From: Acetonema longum DSM 6540
Lineage (GTDB): Bacteria > Bacillota > Negativicutes > Sporomusales > Acetonemataceae
NCBI RefSeq assembly: GCF_000219125.1
Contig: NZ_AFGF01000157.1
Location: forward strand, 1-63,182
Length of the DNA: 63,182 nucleotides
Direction of reading: 5' to 3'
A program made the translations under genes and the position numbers. The notes under the pieces are model-generated. The model searched no databases, was not told the DNA's origin, and saw only the letters and a list, made by a program, of their open reading frames with translations. Below, one piece after another: positions 1-8,696 of the stretch (position 1 is the stretch's first letter; every line of letters begins with the position of its first letter).

Positions 1-260
1 TTTCAGGAAACACTCGCCTATACCGACTTTCCCTCTGAGCACTGGACGAGAATCCCGACCAACAATGTGACAGAATGCCTCAACCGGGAAATCAGACGTC
101 GACCAGAGTCGTTGGCGCGTTCCCTGGCGGGCAGTCGGCTTTGATGCTAGTCTGTACCCGCCTTCGCCACGTTGCCGGCACTCAATGGGGCTGCAAAAAA
201 TATATGAACATGAAGCATTTGGAAGCTGGCGGCCCTGAGTCGGAGCTTTCTATTGGCTAA
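1..260 (+). pseudogene. IS256-family transposase, 3' remnant with frameshift
   Basis: The first ~100 bases read in frame 1 as the end of a Mutator/IS256-type transposase (HWTRIPTNN, then LNREIRRR). Near position 100 the homology jumps to frame 3 (TRVVGAFPGG, LMLVCTRLRHVAG, KKYMNMKHLEA), which runs to the stop at 258-260. One indel therefore separates the two halves. The 5' part lies outside the window, so I cannot say whether the rest of the element is intact. It is the only coding remnant on the plus strand and marks the edge of the decayed glycan locus. Family assignment rests on recognised C-terminal motifs. Confidence 0.75.
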
Positions 261-329
261 TTAATTTTACTGACGGACTGCAAACCTTTTTGCGAAACTT
301 TCTTGACACTACCCCTCGTTCATAGGCGC

Positions 330-1422
330 TTAGATGTTCAAAAGATCGTGCGGATGTGGTATCATGGGTAGCAGCAGCCATAGTTTGAAACCTCCGTATG
401 GTTGGGTTTGGTCACTTTTATCATACTCGGTTTCTCTCTTTGGCTGTTTGCTTTTTATTTTACAATGAACTTCCATTATTTTTTTGATCATTGACGGGTA
501 ATACGGTTCATCACCGGGTTTCCATTCAGAGGGATACTCTTTTGAAATTACAGTTGTGGTTTGTTTTCCAAATTCAAAATGCTTATGCTCGATAATCCTG
601 GTATACGGAATTTCACGCTCAGTATAATTGACAACGGCATTGCCCTGATAATTGTCGCAGTCCAGACGTTCATGCTCAAAACGCAAAGAACGGTATTCGA
701 GATGGCCTAACTTATACCTGAAAAAGGCATCAATCGCGCCGGTAAATACGGTTTTTTTTCAGACTTGATAAAGTCAAAATAATCCGTATTAAGCCGCACC
801 TCGATTTCGGAAAGCATTTTCTCAATAATAGGGGTATAACCCCCGAGGGGAATGCCTTGATAACGATCGTTAAAATAATTATTGTCATAGGTAAAACGCA
901 AAGGCAGCCTTTTAATAATAAAAGCAGGAAGCTCTGTACAGGAACGTCCCCATTGCTTTTCAGTATATCCCTTGATCAACTTTTCATAAACATCTCTGCC
1001 GGCTAATGATAAAGCCTGTTCCTCTAAATTTGAAGGTTCGGCAATATTTATCCGGCGGAATTTGTTCTTCAATTTTTGCCTTGCCTGAGCCGGAGTCTTG
1101 ATTCCCCACATTTTACTGAAGGTATTCATATTGAAAGGCAAATCATATAAATCATCTTTATAAACAGCAATAGGTGAATTAACGTAATTGTTGAATTCCG
1201 CAAACTGATTGATATACTGCCAGATTGCCTGATTGCCGGTATGGAAGATGTGGGCTCCGTATTTGTGCACATTAATTCCATCTATGGATTCACAATATAT
1301 ATATTACCGCCAATGTGGCCGCGTTTATCAATCACAAGGCAAGATTTGCCCCGCTTTTTGGCCTCATAGGCAAAGACGGAACCAAACAAACCCGCACTAA
1401 CAATAAGATAATCGTATTTCAT
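330..1422 (-). pseudogene. glf: UDP-galactopyranose mutase, broken by several frameshifts
   Basis: Glf converts UDP-galactopyranose to UDP-galactofuranose using FAD. The fragment begins at ATG 1422 behind a GAAAGGA site and encodes the FAD-binding N-terminus (MKYDYLIVSAGLFGSVFA, then RGHIGGNIY). An extra AT in the alternating AT tract at about 1294-1305 shifts the frame just before the expected CESIDGINVHKYGAH. The middle of the protein is intact from 1270 to 707. A second shift occurs in the A8 tract (T8 on the plus strand, 752-759), after which 686-330 carry the conserved FEHERLDCDNYQGNAVVNYT segment. The last part is unrecognisable, missing the usual GGRLxxYKYYDM ending. Both indels lie in slippage-prone tracts, but the eroded C-terminus argues for true decay rather than phase variation. 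Confidence 0.85.
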
Positions 1423-1510
1423 TATCTATTAATTCCTTTCATTTCTCAGAAACATAGACCACATGAGTCTATAGCAGGATACATAATTTTATGGAAAGGT
1501 TTATCTCTTT

Positions 1511-2815
1511 TTAGTCTAGATTGGATATTATCGTTCTTCCGATAGAATCGTAAATCAGGGGATAGTCTCCCATAAGCCCCGGATCATAACAGTTCCGTCC
1601 ATCTAAAATGATGGGACGCCTCATGGTGAGAAAATGATTAGGCTGCAGTTCCATCACTTCCGGCCATTCAGTAAGGATAAAGCAAATATCAGCGTCTCTC
1701 AAGGTTTCTTCAGGGGTGGCGCAATATACAATATCCCCGCTGACTTTTCTTTTAAAATTCTCCACGCCGCAGGGGTCATAGGCTTTGACCTTCGCGCCAT
1801 CATCCAGCAGGATAGGGATATTGGCCAAAGACGGCGCTTCGCGCAGATCATCCGTGCCAGGCTTGAAAGTCAGTCCCAGCACCGCGACGGTAATGCCCTC
1901 AAAACTGCTATAATACTTACGCGCTTTTTTGATAAGGCGCAGCTTTTGGTTTTCGTTAACCTCAATGGCTGCTTTTACCGTCTTTAATTCTTGATCATGG
2001 AAGTTGCCCAGCCAGTGTAGCGCTTTTGTATCCTTCGGGAAGCAGGATCCGCCGTAACCGATACCAGCCCGCAGGAACTTGTCCCCAATACGGGGGTCCA
2101 TGCCCATGCCCCGGGCCACATCCACCACATTTGCTCCCAGTACCTCACAGATGTTAGCAATTTCGTTTATGTAGGAGATTTTCAAGGCTAAAAAGTCATT
2201 GGAGGCATATTTAATCATCTCCGCACTGCGGCGGTCAGTGAATATAACGGGCTGATCCAGATTTTCATAGATGCTGGCTATCACCCGGCGGGCGGATTCC
2301 GAGTCCGTACCCACCACGATACGGCTGCCGTGAAGCATGTCCTTTATTGCAGTGCCCTGAGACAAAAACTCCGGATTGGAAACCACCTCGATGGCAACAT
2401 CGCGTTTCAAATGCTTTTTCAGATGCTGTTCTACTTTTTCATTGGTGCCGATGGGTACGGTGGACTTCACCACCACTACGCAGTCGCGGGTAACGGAGGC
2501 GGCAATCTGCTCGGCAACGGCATAAACATATGACATATTGGCTGAGCCGTCCACCTTTTCCGGCGTACCCACGGCGATAAATATGATATCCTTATCTGAA
2601 TAAGCGGCGGCATAATCGGTGGTGAAGGCAAGACGACAGAAGTTTTCTGTCATCAACTCGGGCAGATCTGGTTCATGGATGGGACAAATGCCTTTTTTCA
2701 ATTGCTCAATCTTGGTCTCGTCTACGTCCACACAGACGACATGGTGACCAACATGAGCTAGTACAACGGCTGAAACAAGACCAACATAGCCTGTGCCGGC
2801 AATTGCTATTTTCAA
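1511..2815 (-). CDS. ugd: UDP-glucose 6-dehydrogenase
   Basis: Cytoplasmic enzyme oxidising UDP-glucose to UDP-glucuronate with two NAD+, supplying acidic sugars for surface polysaccharide. The 434-residue protein has the complete family layout: an N-terminal Rossmann motif (GTGYVG, residues 7-12), the central dimerisation helix, the catalytic cysteine at about residue 258 in GGSCFPKD, and a C-terminal UDP-binding domain with LGLTFKPGTDD. Length is normal and the frame is open, so unlike its neighbours this gene is intact. An AAAAGGAG site precedes the ATG. It lies between two broken genes (glf and a GT4). A TuaD/Ugd relative of different sugar specificity cannot be excluded. Confidence 0.95.
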   Translation of the reverse strand: MKIAIAGTGYVGLVSAVVLAHVGHHVVCVDVDETKIEQLKKGICPIHEPDLPELMTENFCRLAFTTDYAAAYSDKDIIFIAVGTPEKVDGSANMSYVYAVAEQIAASVTRDCVVVVKSTVPIGTNEKVEQHLKKHLKRDVAIEVVSNPEFLSQGTAIKDMLHGSRIVVGTDSESARRVIASIYENLDQPVIFTDRRSAEMIKYASNDFLALKISYINEIANICEVLGANVVDVARGMGMDPRIGDKFLRAGIGYGGSCFPKDTKALHWLGNFHDQELKTVKAAIEVNENQKLRLIKKARKYYSSFEGITVAVLGLTFKPGTDDLREAPSLANIPILLDDGAKVKAYDPCGVENFKRKVSGDIVYCATPEETLRDADICFILTEWPEVMELQPNHFLTMRRPIILDGRNCYDPGLMGDYPLIYDSIGRTIISNLD

Positions 2816-2897
2816 GTTTTAGTACGCTCCTTTTCGTTAATTAGGGATAAGTAGTGTCAGTCAAAAAGATGACCACAAGCAGGTTATTTAAGGTTAG

Positions 2898-2978
2898 TTA
2901 GTGCTTTCTGAACGGTGAATAACAGTCGTCTAAAATTTGAATCTGGTCACCTAGAATACGCTCTGAAATAATTTTCAT
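2898..2978 (-). CDS. 26-residue ORF, probable 5' stub of a lost gene
   Basis: Directly after the broken GT4 gene, ATG 2978 follows a GAGGAAAG site by the usual distance and encodes 26 residues beginning MKIISERILGDQ and ending FRKH. I do not recognise the protein. A start with a good ribosome binding site but almost no body, inside a run of decayed glycosylation genes, suggests the truncated beginning of a former gene. A genuine small protein is possible but less likely. No feature was found in the rest of the 2816-3000 interval except the ugd ribosome binding site. Confidence 0.3.
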   Translation of the reverse strand: MKIISERILGDQIQILDDCYSPFRKH

Positions 2979-2991
2979 ATACTTTCCTCTT

Positions 2992-3760
2992 CTATAGACC
3001 TGTCAGTTTCACTTTTACACGTTGCAGAGTGTACCACAAGCCGTTATCTTTATAACAGCGTATTAGTCCACGAACTTTACGGGGTAAAAACGTTACAAAA
3101 CGGCCCAATGCGATATGCCCACGAAGCACGGATATTTGATATTTCTTTATTCAACTGATTAATCTCAATTTGTGCTTGTTGGAAAGCAATACTCTCTCTT
3201 TCTATAGTTGAATTTGAAAGAACTTCATTTGCCATATTGATAATGTTTCTTTCATAAATGGATACGGTTGAAGTCTTTAAATATTTTATTCTGGAATTTT
3301 TACCCATATTGCGTAATTTTTCAGGTTCATCAATAATCTGTCTAAAAACTGCTTCAAGAGAGATTTATGGGTACCCGTCTCAACAACCCAACCATTGTCA
3401 GCACCAACATTTCCACTTACAATTAATGGGGTTCCCATCATTGCCCATTCTAATGCTACCAGCGAGCATGATTCATCTCTTGAAACAATAACAAATGCAT
3501 CCATCTTTCTAAGATAACTCTATTTTTTTATCTGTATCTGTAATTTGTCCCCAAAAAGTAATATTATTATTTCTAGTAGTCTTTAATATTATCATTTAAT
3601 CTACCAGCAAAATACAAGTGAACTCGTTCTTGATATTCTTTTGGCAATGCTTCAAAGGCATCAAGATAAACATCAAATGCCTTGCGGTCATTAATTGTTC
3701 CAACAAAAATAAAATTTATTTTATTTTTATATCATTTTCCTTATTATGATTTTCATTATA
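2992..3760 (-). pseudogene. GT4-family glycosyltransferase, truncated and frameshifted
   Basis: Three frames together give the C-terminal half of a GT-B fold, GT4-type glycosyltransferase. The pieces in order are INFIFVGTINDRKAFDVYL (about 3727-3600, then a stop), DAFVIVSRDESCSLVALEW with the donor-binding ExxxxxxE-like region (3504-3370), MGKNSRIKYL (3307), and a coiled segment. After another shift comes the tail IGRFVTFLPRKVRG ending KVKLTGL with a stop at 2992. The N-terminal acceptor domain is missing. At least three indels are needed to join the parts. Substrate unknown. AT content here is higher than in the intact envelope genes. Confidence 0.75.
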
Positions 3761-3769
3761 ATGTTCTTT

Positions 3770-4567
3770 TTATATGGCGGTATTGCTGATACTCACTTTT
3801 AAGTTCAAAGCATTGGGCATCAAGCCGCTCAATGCCCAATCTTTGAACCATTCACTCTTTAGTTTATTATAAAGTTTTTCATAAGCAAAACCTTTTATCG
3901 AATTAATATTCCACAGCGAAAAATGCAACGCATAATCGATATAGTCCCGTTCAAATCTCTCAAAAGAACCCATTCGTTGCAGATGCTCCCGCAAAACAAT
4001 TAACGCATAGTAAAAGCAATCCCAAGACTTTTCCCGTGTGACCGAAAGTGAAGAGGAAACGTCCCGCCGTTGGTGCACCAATATTTCATCCAAGATTGTT
4101 ATACGTTTGGCATCTGTGATAGCAGAAAAGACAAACAACAAATCGTTGCTGGTGCGTTGCTCTTGAAACAGATATCCTTTTTCACGCACAAAGTCTGTAC
4201 GAAACAGCTGTCCCACGCCCATCCTACAAATGCTCGAAAAGGATTTCCTATGATATCGGTTCCTGCAAAGGGACATATGGCCGGAATTAGCTTTTTTTGC
4301 AGTACCATGGAGCCGACTCAAAATAATCGGAGTCATTCCAATAAAGATCTGCCTTAAATACAACAATATCCGCGTCATCTTCCTTTGCTTTTGTATAAGC
4401 CAGCTCCAGCATATTCTCTTCAAAAAAATCGTCTGAGTCCAAAAAAGACAGATATTCACCTCTTGCCATCTCAAGGCCCCGATTTCGAGCTGCACCTGCT
4501 CCAGCATTTTTCTGGTGCAGGAGTCTAATTCGAGAATCCTTGATTGCATATTCCGCTAGGTCGTGTC
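3770..4567 (-). pseudogene. GT2-family glycosyltransferase, frameshifted and lacking its N-terminus
   Basis: A GT-A fold, GT2 glycosyltransferase can be followed through three frames: LAEYAIKDSRIRLLHQKNAG and RNRGLEMARGEYLSFLDSDD (DxD motif) up to CKKS; then LIPAICPFAGTDIIG with WAWD; then KLFRTDFVREKGYLF and NDLLFVFSAITDAKRI through to the stop at 3770. The usual N-terminal nucleotide-binding strand with the DGSTD motif is missing: upstream of 4567 the sequence is unrelated. The 259-codon open frame over this interval is not one protein, because its first ~110 residues are out-of-frame translation. Sugar specificity cannot be judged. Confidence 0.75.
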
Positions 4568-4735
4568 TTCAAAATTAACGTAACCAAATTAAAGCCCCGC
4601 CCGTCTCAAAGAAACGGCGGAATGCATGATTGCCATGCAGCTTTTGGTGATGAACTTGGAGCACAAGCTCCGGGTTTGTTTTGCTCATTTTCTTGGCAGG
4701 CTATTTTCTGGCGAATACATAGTTGCCGAGAGGAT
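4568..4735. other. Unassigned ~170-bp insert between two glycosyltransferase fragments
   Basis: This segment separates the truncated GT2 pseudogene from the 5' fragment of another GT2. It contains no ORF I recognise on either strand. On the minus strand its lower-coordinate boundary reads TTTTGAAGACACGACC, which resembles the terminal inverted repeats of some IS5-like elements, but I cannot find a matching opposite end. The abrupt loss of glycosyltransferase homology on both sides suggests the scar of a mobile element or a deletion junction. Confidence 0.3.
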
Positions 4736-4909
4736 TTAGGAGAAAGATAGGGTTTGGTTAGCAAACCCTAAATAGGAGTCAGTCCCATCAGTAGAAGCAT
4801 TATTAACAACGACAATTTTAAAAATATTTGACTTTAAGTATGCGTCTATAGCTGCCATTAGTTTATTTTTCCGGTTAAATGTGACAATAACTGTTACAAT
4901 TTTCTTCAT
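4736..4909 (-). pseudogene. 5' fragment of a GT2 glycosyltransferase (57 codons)
   Basis: ATG 4909 starts a short frame beginning MKKIVTVIVTFNRKNKL, with IVVVNNASTDGTDSYL further on. This is a textbook N-terminus of a GT2 glycosyltransferase, of the kind seen in galactofuranosyl- and rhamnosyltransferases (N-A-S-T-D nucleotide-binding motif). The frame leaves the family after about residue 48 and stops at 4736. An AAAGGGG site lies about 12 bases upstream of the start. Neighbouring glf remnants make a galactofuranosyltransferase plausible, but that is inference. Confidence 0.65.
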
Positions 4910-4939
4910 GAATCTATTATACCCCTTTGATTGGCTACC

Positions 4940-6421
4940 CTAATAGGCTCCTTCTTTGCGAAAAACAACATTAAAAGTTTTCATTAGTATTACCATGTCC
5001 AGCCATAACGACCAGTTGCGCACATACCATGAATCCATCTGCACTCTGGTCTCATAATCCACATCATTACGTCCGTTTACCTGCCAGTAGCCGGTAATTC
5101 CCGGACGGACCAAATAATAATCATGAATGGTTTCTCCGTATTTCTCAATTTCTTTCTCTACGATGGGCCTAGGACCGACTAGGCTCATTTCTCCTTTTAA
5201 TACGTTAATTATCTGCGGCAGTTCATCCAGGCTGGTTTGGCGCAACCATTTGCCCATACGAGTGATCCGGGGATCATCTTTTAGCTTAAAGTCCTTCCGC
5301 CATTCTGCCGCAGCATCCGGATTTTGCTCCAAGTATTGTTCCAGTTTTTCCCCGGCATCCACTACCATAGTACGAAACTTATAACAGAGAAACCTTTCCC
5401 CTTTCGCACCCACCCGACGATGCGCAAAAAAAACCGGCCCCGGTGAATCAATATAAATCAAGATAGCTGTAACTCCCATAACGGGTAAAACAGCCAGCCC
5501 ACCCAGTATAGTAGCTATAATATCAAATGTATATTTAAACAACCGGTTATATGTCCTGGCCAAGTTGTTCTTTATTCTCAATAGTAAGGCCTGCTGATTC
5601 GCCATGGTTTCGGCTTCTAGATTTGCCATCGGTATGCCGAAAAGGTTGGGGACTAAAATGAGGTTACTTACATGTGGCTGTATTCTGTAGACAAGATCCA
5701 GGAGTTGTTCCCTCTCCAGACCCGGAGCCGCAACCATGACATCCCGTACACCGCTGCGCATCACAGCCTCTTCTATATTGGAAAAATTTCCCCAAAGCGG
5801 ATACTGATGAGCTAAAGGCCGTTCCTGATAATGGTCCTCAATAACTCCCGCGACTTTGTATCCCATGCCAGGGTCAGCTTCAAACGCCTTGACCAGTAAT
5901 TCCGCCGTTTTCCCGGCGCCTACAATTACAACAGGCTTTTGCCATAGACCGCAATATAAAAGCAAACGTTTTAATGCATATTGCGTCACTACCAGATACG
6001 CAAATGATGTTACCCAAATCAAGGCAATCAGTATGCGAGACATATCTTTCATAATTCCGGTTACAAAAAACACCCCGATAATAAGGGCGACGGAGTAACT
6101 GCACACTTTGAAAACAAGTTCAATGTTTTTCCAAAATGGCAATCGCCTGGCGTAGATTCTTTCATAAAAAAGAAAGCCCATAAATATTAGAGGTGTAACA
6201 TAATAGAAGTAATTAGGAAGCGGGTAGGATAGCAACCGAGGAAAGAGCGAAAGAATAATGAGTTCGCGCATATAAAAAGCTGACCACATGGCTGCAACTA
6301 AGGTCAGGTAATCGGTGCCGCAAAGAATCATTGGCGACAACCATTGACCTATGCGGTTAGAGATAGGGACAACGCTAATAGAATCCGGTGGATTTAAGAT
6401 TATTGTCCGCGAGGAATTCAT
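4940..6421 (-). CDS. wbaP: Undecaprenyl-phosphate hexose-1-phosphate transferase (WbaP type)
   Basis: Inner-membrane enzyme that starts O-antigen or capsule repeat synthesis by moving a sugar-1-phosphate (often galactose) from a UDP-sugar to undecaprenyl phosphate. The 493-residue protein has four or five N-terminal membrane segments (to ~155), a central CoA-binding-like domain (VVIVGAGKTAELL), a further membrane segment near 300, and the catalytic domain with SPGPVFFAHRRVG, CYKFRTM, SLDELPQIINVLKGEMSLVGPRP and RPGITGYWQVNGRND. ATG 6421 has an AGGTG site 7 bases upstream; a TTG one codon earlier is less likely. A sigma-H-like promoter lies at 6491-6517. It is the only intact initiating transferase here. 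Sugar specificity is not proven. Confidence 0.9.
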   Translation of the reverse strand: MNSSRTIILNPPDSISVVPISNRIGQWLSPMILCGTDYLTLVAAMWSAFYMRELIILSLFPRLLSYPLPNYFYYVTPLIFMGFLFYERIYARRLPFWKNIELVFKVCSYSVALIIGVFFVTGIMKDMSRILIALIWVTSFAYLVVTQYALKRLLLYCGLWQKPVVIVGAGKTAELLVKAFEADPGMGYKVAGVIEDHYQERPLAHQYPLWGNFSNIEEAVMRSGVRDVMVAAPGLEREQLLDLVYRIQPHVSNLILVPNLFGIPMANLEAETMANQQALLLRIKNNLARTYNRLFKYTFDIIATILGGLAVLPVMGVTAILIYIDSPGPVFFAHRRVGAKGERFLCYKFRTMVVDAGEKLEQYLEQNPDAAAEWRKDFKLKDDPRITRMGKWLRQTSLDELPQIINVLKGEMSLVGPRPIVEKEIEKYGETIHDYYLVRPGITGYWQVNGRNDVDYETRVQMDSWYVRNWSLWLDMVILMKTFNVVFRKEGAY

Positions 6422-6490
6422 CAAAATTCACCTACCCTGATCTGAAATGTGTCCGCTAAACTGTAGGCGGAAGTTACACCTTTTTACACA

Positions 6491-6517
6491 ATTCGTCGCC
6501 ATTTAACAATTTCCTGC
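6491..6517 (-). promoter_or_regulatory. Sigma-H-like promoter of wbaP
   Basis: On the minus strand the sequence reads GCAGGAAAT, 11 bases, GACGAAT. This fully matches the Bacillus sigma-H consensus RnAGGAwWW-N11/12-RnnGAAT. It sits about 70 bases upstream of the wbaP start and just downstream of the waaL terminator, the correct place for a new transcription unit. No sigma-A -35/-10 pair of comparable quality was found here. Confidence 0.55.
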
Positions 6518-6545
6518 CAAAAGATGCAACAGATTTGATCTAATC

Positions 6546-6579
6546 ACAAAAAGCGCTATTCCGCCGCGAAATAGCGGCA
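6546..6579 (-). terminator. Rho-independent terminator of the lptD-waaL unit
   Basis: On the minus strand a stem CGCTATT / AATAGCG with a GC-rich loop is followed by CTTTTTG. It lies about 95 bases after the waaL stop codon and before the wbaP promoter, so it closes the heptose/core operon. Confidence 0.75.
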
Positions 6580-6674
6580 CAAATAGTAATGAAGCGAGAG
6601 AATTATCCACTTTTAAGGTATTATAGGCTTAATCGCGAAATGTCACCAGCGCTGCGCGACTTCCGGTTTATCTC

Positions 6675-7850
6675 TCAGGTCATTCTTCCATGTCGAAAGC
6701 TGACAAAAGCCAGCCCGGTAATCATCCAATATAGCCGCATGACTGCTGAGTTCCCGTAATTATATTCAGTCAATCCTTGTGTAAAAAGAGTAATTGTTAC
6801 CAGTATTATCACCAATCCCCATGCATCAAGTGTCGTAGTATATTTTTGCACGGCATGCGCGGTAATGTATCCAAATAACCCCAAGAACCCTATAGTGCCT
6901 ATAATTCCAGTTTCGGCCAGTACGTGGAAAAGGTTATTATGCGCGTGTCTCTGGTCTCTCTCTTTTGCCTCAGGCAATATATACCGAGTTTGATATTGCT
7001 CAGTATAGTTTCCAACTCCCACGCCTGTCAGCGGATGGTCCCGAAACATTTGCCAGGCGCTTGTCCACATCAGGAGCCTTTCATGATTCGATTGATTATT
7101 CATATCAAAGATGGACATGAATCGTTCCTGTCCGGCAGGCGATATGCAGAACATTACGCTAAACATAATAACTAACAGGCCAATAACCACCGCCGCTTTT
7201 TTTAACCGCCTCAATGAGTAAAAAAAATAAAGTCCCAGGATAAAAGCTACCGCAATCCATGCTCCCCGCGTGCCGTTAAAGAACAGCGTGATCAACGAAA
7301 GTAGCATGGCGCCGTAAAAAATAGCGCGAAATTTTGCTGATAGGTTTATTTCATGTAATCCCATAATCATACACATTGGTATAACCTGGATCAAACAACC
7401 TGCCAGGATCATAGGGTGCGAACTAAATGCAGCCGCCCGATAATTTCCATGGACGCCTTGCCAAAGAGCATATGTATCTGCAATCACGGCCGAAATAGCG
7501 ATCAATACCGCGAGGGTGAAGACTTGGCACCGGTCCTTAATGAAATATGCCGCAAAAAAAAGCGGCGACATGCGATAGAGATTCGTCAGAATCCTGCGTA
7601 ACGCCACTAGAGGATCATAAGCAAATAGCGACGACAAGAAAAAGGTTGTCAAAAAGAACCCCAGAGCCAGCCAAAACCTTCGCGGCATATGCCCGGGAAC
7701 TTCATCTTTATGAAAACACCACATCAGAACTGCGAAAATAAAGGCCAAGGAAGTCGCAATATTCCCGGCTGCAATTGATATCGCGGAGGAAAGGGCATAT
7801 ACTATTAATGAATAGTATATGCCCTTTTGTAATAATTCCGGCTTAACCAT
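6675..7850 (-). CDS. waaL: O-antigen ligase family protein (WaaL type)
   Basis: Polytopic inner-membrane protein, 391 residues, with about ten to twelve hydrophobic segments and the large periplasmic loop of the Wzy_C/O-antigen ligase family. The conserved NHERLLMWTSAWQMFRDHPLTGVGVGNY stretch is visible in parts (HERLLMW, DHPLTGVGVGNY), followed by the histidine motif RHAHNNLFHVLAETG. Such proteins attach undecaprenyl-linked glycan to the lipid A core. ATG 7850 is chosen because GGAGGA lies 5 bases upstream; an in-frame start 17 codons earlier lacks a site. It ends the core operon and is followed by a terminator. A Wzy polymerase cannot be fully excluded, but the neighbours (heptosyltransferase, WaaE-like GT2) favour a ligase. 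Confidence 0.8.
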   Translation of the reverse strand: MVKPELLQKGIYYSLIVYALSSAISIAAGNIATSLAFIFAVLMWCFHKDEVPGHMPRRFWLALGFFLTTFFLSSLFAYDPLVALRRILTNLYRMSPLFFAAYFIKDRCQVFTLAVLIAISAVIADTYALWQGVHGNYRAAAFSSHPMILAGCLIQVIPMCMIMGLHEINLSAKFRAIFYGAMLLSLITLFFNGTRGAWIAVAFILGLYFFYSLRRLKKAAVVIGLLVIMFSVMFCISPAGQERFMSIFDMNNQSNHERLLMWTSAWQMFRDHPLTGVGVGNYTEQYQTRYILPEAKERDQRHAHNNLFHVLAETGIIGTIGFLGLFGYITAHAVQKYTTTLDAWGLVIILVTITLFTQGLTEYNYGNSAVMRLYWMITGLAFVSFRHGRMT

Positions 7851-7888
7851 AAAATTCCTCCATAGAACACTTTGTTGATGCTGACATA

Positions 7889-8677
7889 TTATATCCCCCA
7901 CGCGGAACGCGCTTTTGTCAGGAGTGACCGTGTATGATATTGAAATTTTTGCTGCAGTTCAGTCATGATGCTACTATGGTCCGGATAAGAAAGGAACTCT
8001 TTATTCTGCCGTAATAATTCAAGGACATGAGGTTCCGGCATTTCCAGTACGCAGGCTGTTTTGTATGGAAAATCCTCAAACAAGTACATTCGGGGATAAC
8101 CTGCACCCGGATACTGGCGCTCATAATAATTCACTTTTTGCTGTCTGCTGGAGTAGTCGTTAACAACAAAGTCCAGGTGAAATATGTTTGCCAGATTGCA
8201 TCTCAAACGGGGACGATAGTTTGCTAATGCTTCATGAACCGGTTTGTCTTCATATCTAATAGTGCCATCATTTTTAATAAGCCGAGTTTGCCAGTCAAAC
8301 CAATGCGGTCTGGTAGTTATTTGTAGCATTTTAGCAAGATTAATAATTTGATAACGCGGGATAGCAATAGTCCTGTAGCGATTATTAAGTAAAGAAACCA
8401 CTTTACCAAAATTTTCACCAACGAATTCATCGGAATCTAAAAGAAAAACCCATTGTCCGTGACATTTTGAAAGGCCAAAATTTCTTTGATTTCCATAATG
8501 ATTGTCCCACTCGCGAAAGAAGATCTGGTCTGTATATTCACGCGCTATATCCAGGGTCGTGTCTGTACTGCCGGACTCAATGATGACAACCTCATCAACA
8601 TATTTTTTCACGCTTTCCAATGCGTAACGAATCGTGCGTGCATTATTCTTTACAAGTATTAAACAAGAAAGATACAC
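7889..8677 (-). CDS. GT2 glycosyltransferase, LPS core type
   Basis: A 262-residue GT-A glycosyltransferase, probably on the cytoplasmic face of the membrane. The N-terminus has the GT2 pattern CLILVKNNARTIRYAL, then VVIIESGSTDTT and the catalytic LLDSDEFV (DxD-like). The second half contains RLIKNDGTIRYEDKPVHEAL, where the VHE motif is shared with WaaE/KdtX-like core glucosyltransferases. The start follows a GGTGAGGTG site. It lies between a paralogue and waaL, with short spacers, so it probably decorates inner-core heptose. The transferred sugar is unknown. Confidence 0.8.
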   Translation of the reverse strand: MYLSCLILVKNNARTIRYALESVKKYVDEVVIIESGSTDTTLDIAREYTDQIFFREWDNHYGNQRNFGLSKCHGQWVFLLDSDEFVGENFGKVVSLLNNRYRTIAIPRYQIINLAKMLQITTRPHWFDWQTRLIKNDGTIRYEDKPVHEALANYRPRLRCNLANIFHLDFVVNDYSSRQQKVNYYERQYPGAGYPRMYLFEDFPYKTACVLEMPEPHVLELLRQNKEFLSYPDHSSIMTELQQKFQYHTRSLLTKARSAWGI

Positions 8678-8696
8678 ATATCACACCTCACCTTCA

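Noticed and set aside
752-1305. Phase-variable glf through the A8 and AT tracts
   Set aside because: The tracts are short and the C-terminal part of the gene is eroded beyond recognition, so switching could not restore a working enzyme.
3770-4549. 259-codon minus-strand frame as a single glycosyltransferase
   Set aside because: Only its second half is in the family frame. The first ~110 residues are out of frame with the conserved GT2 motifs, so it is listed as a pseudogene.
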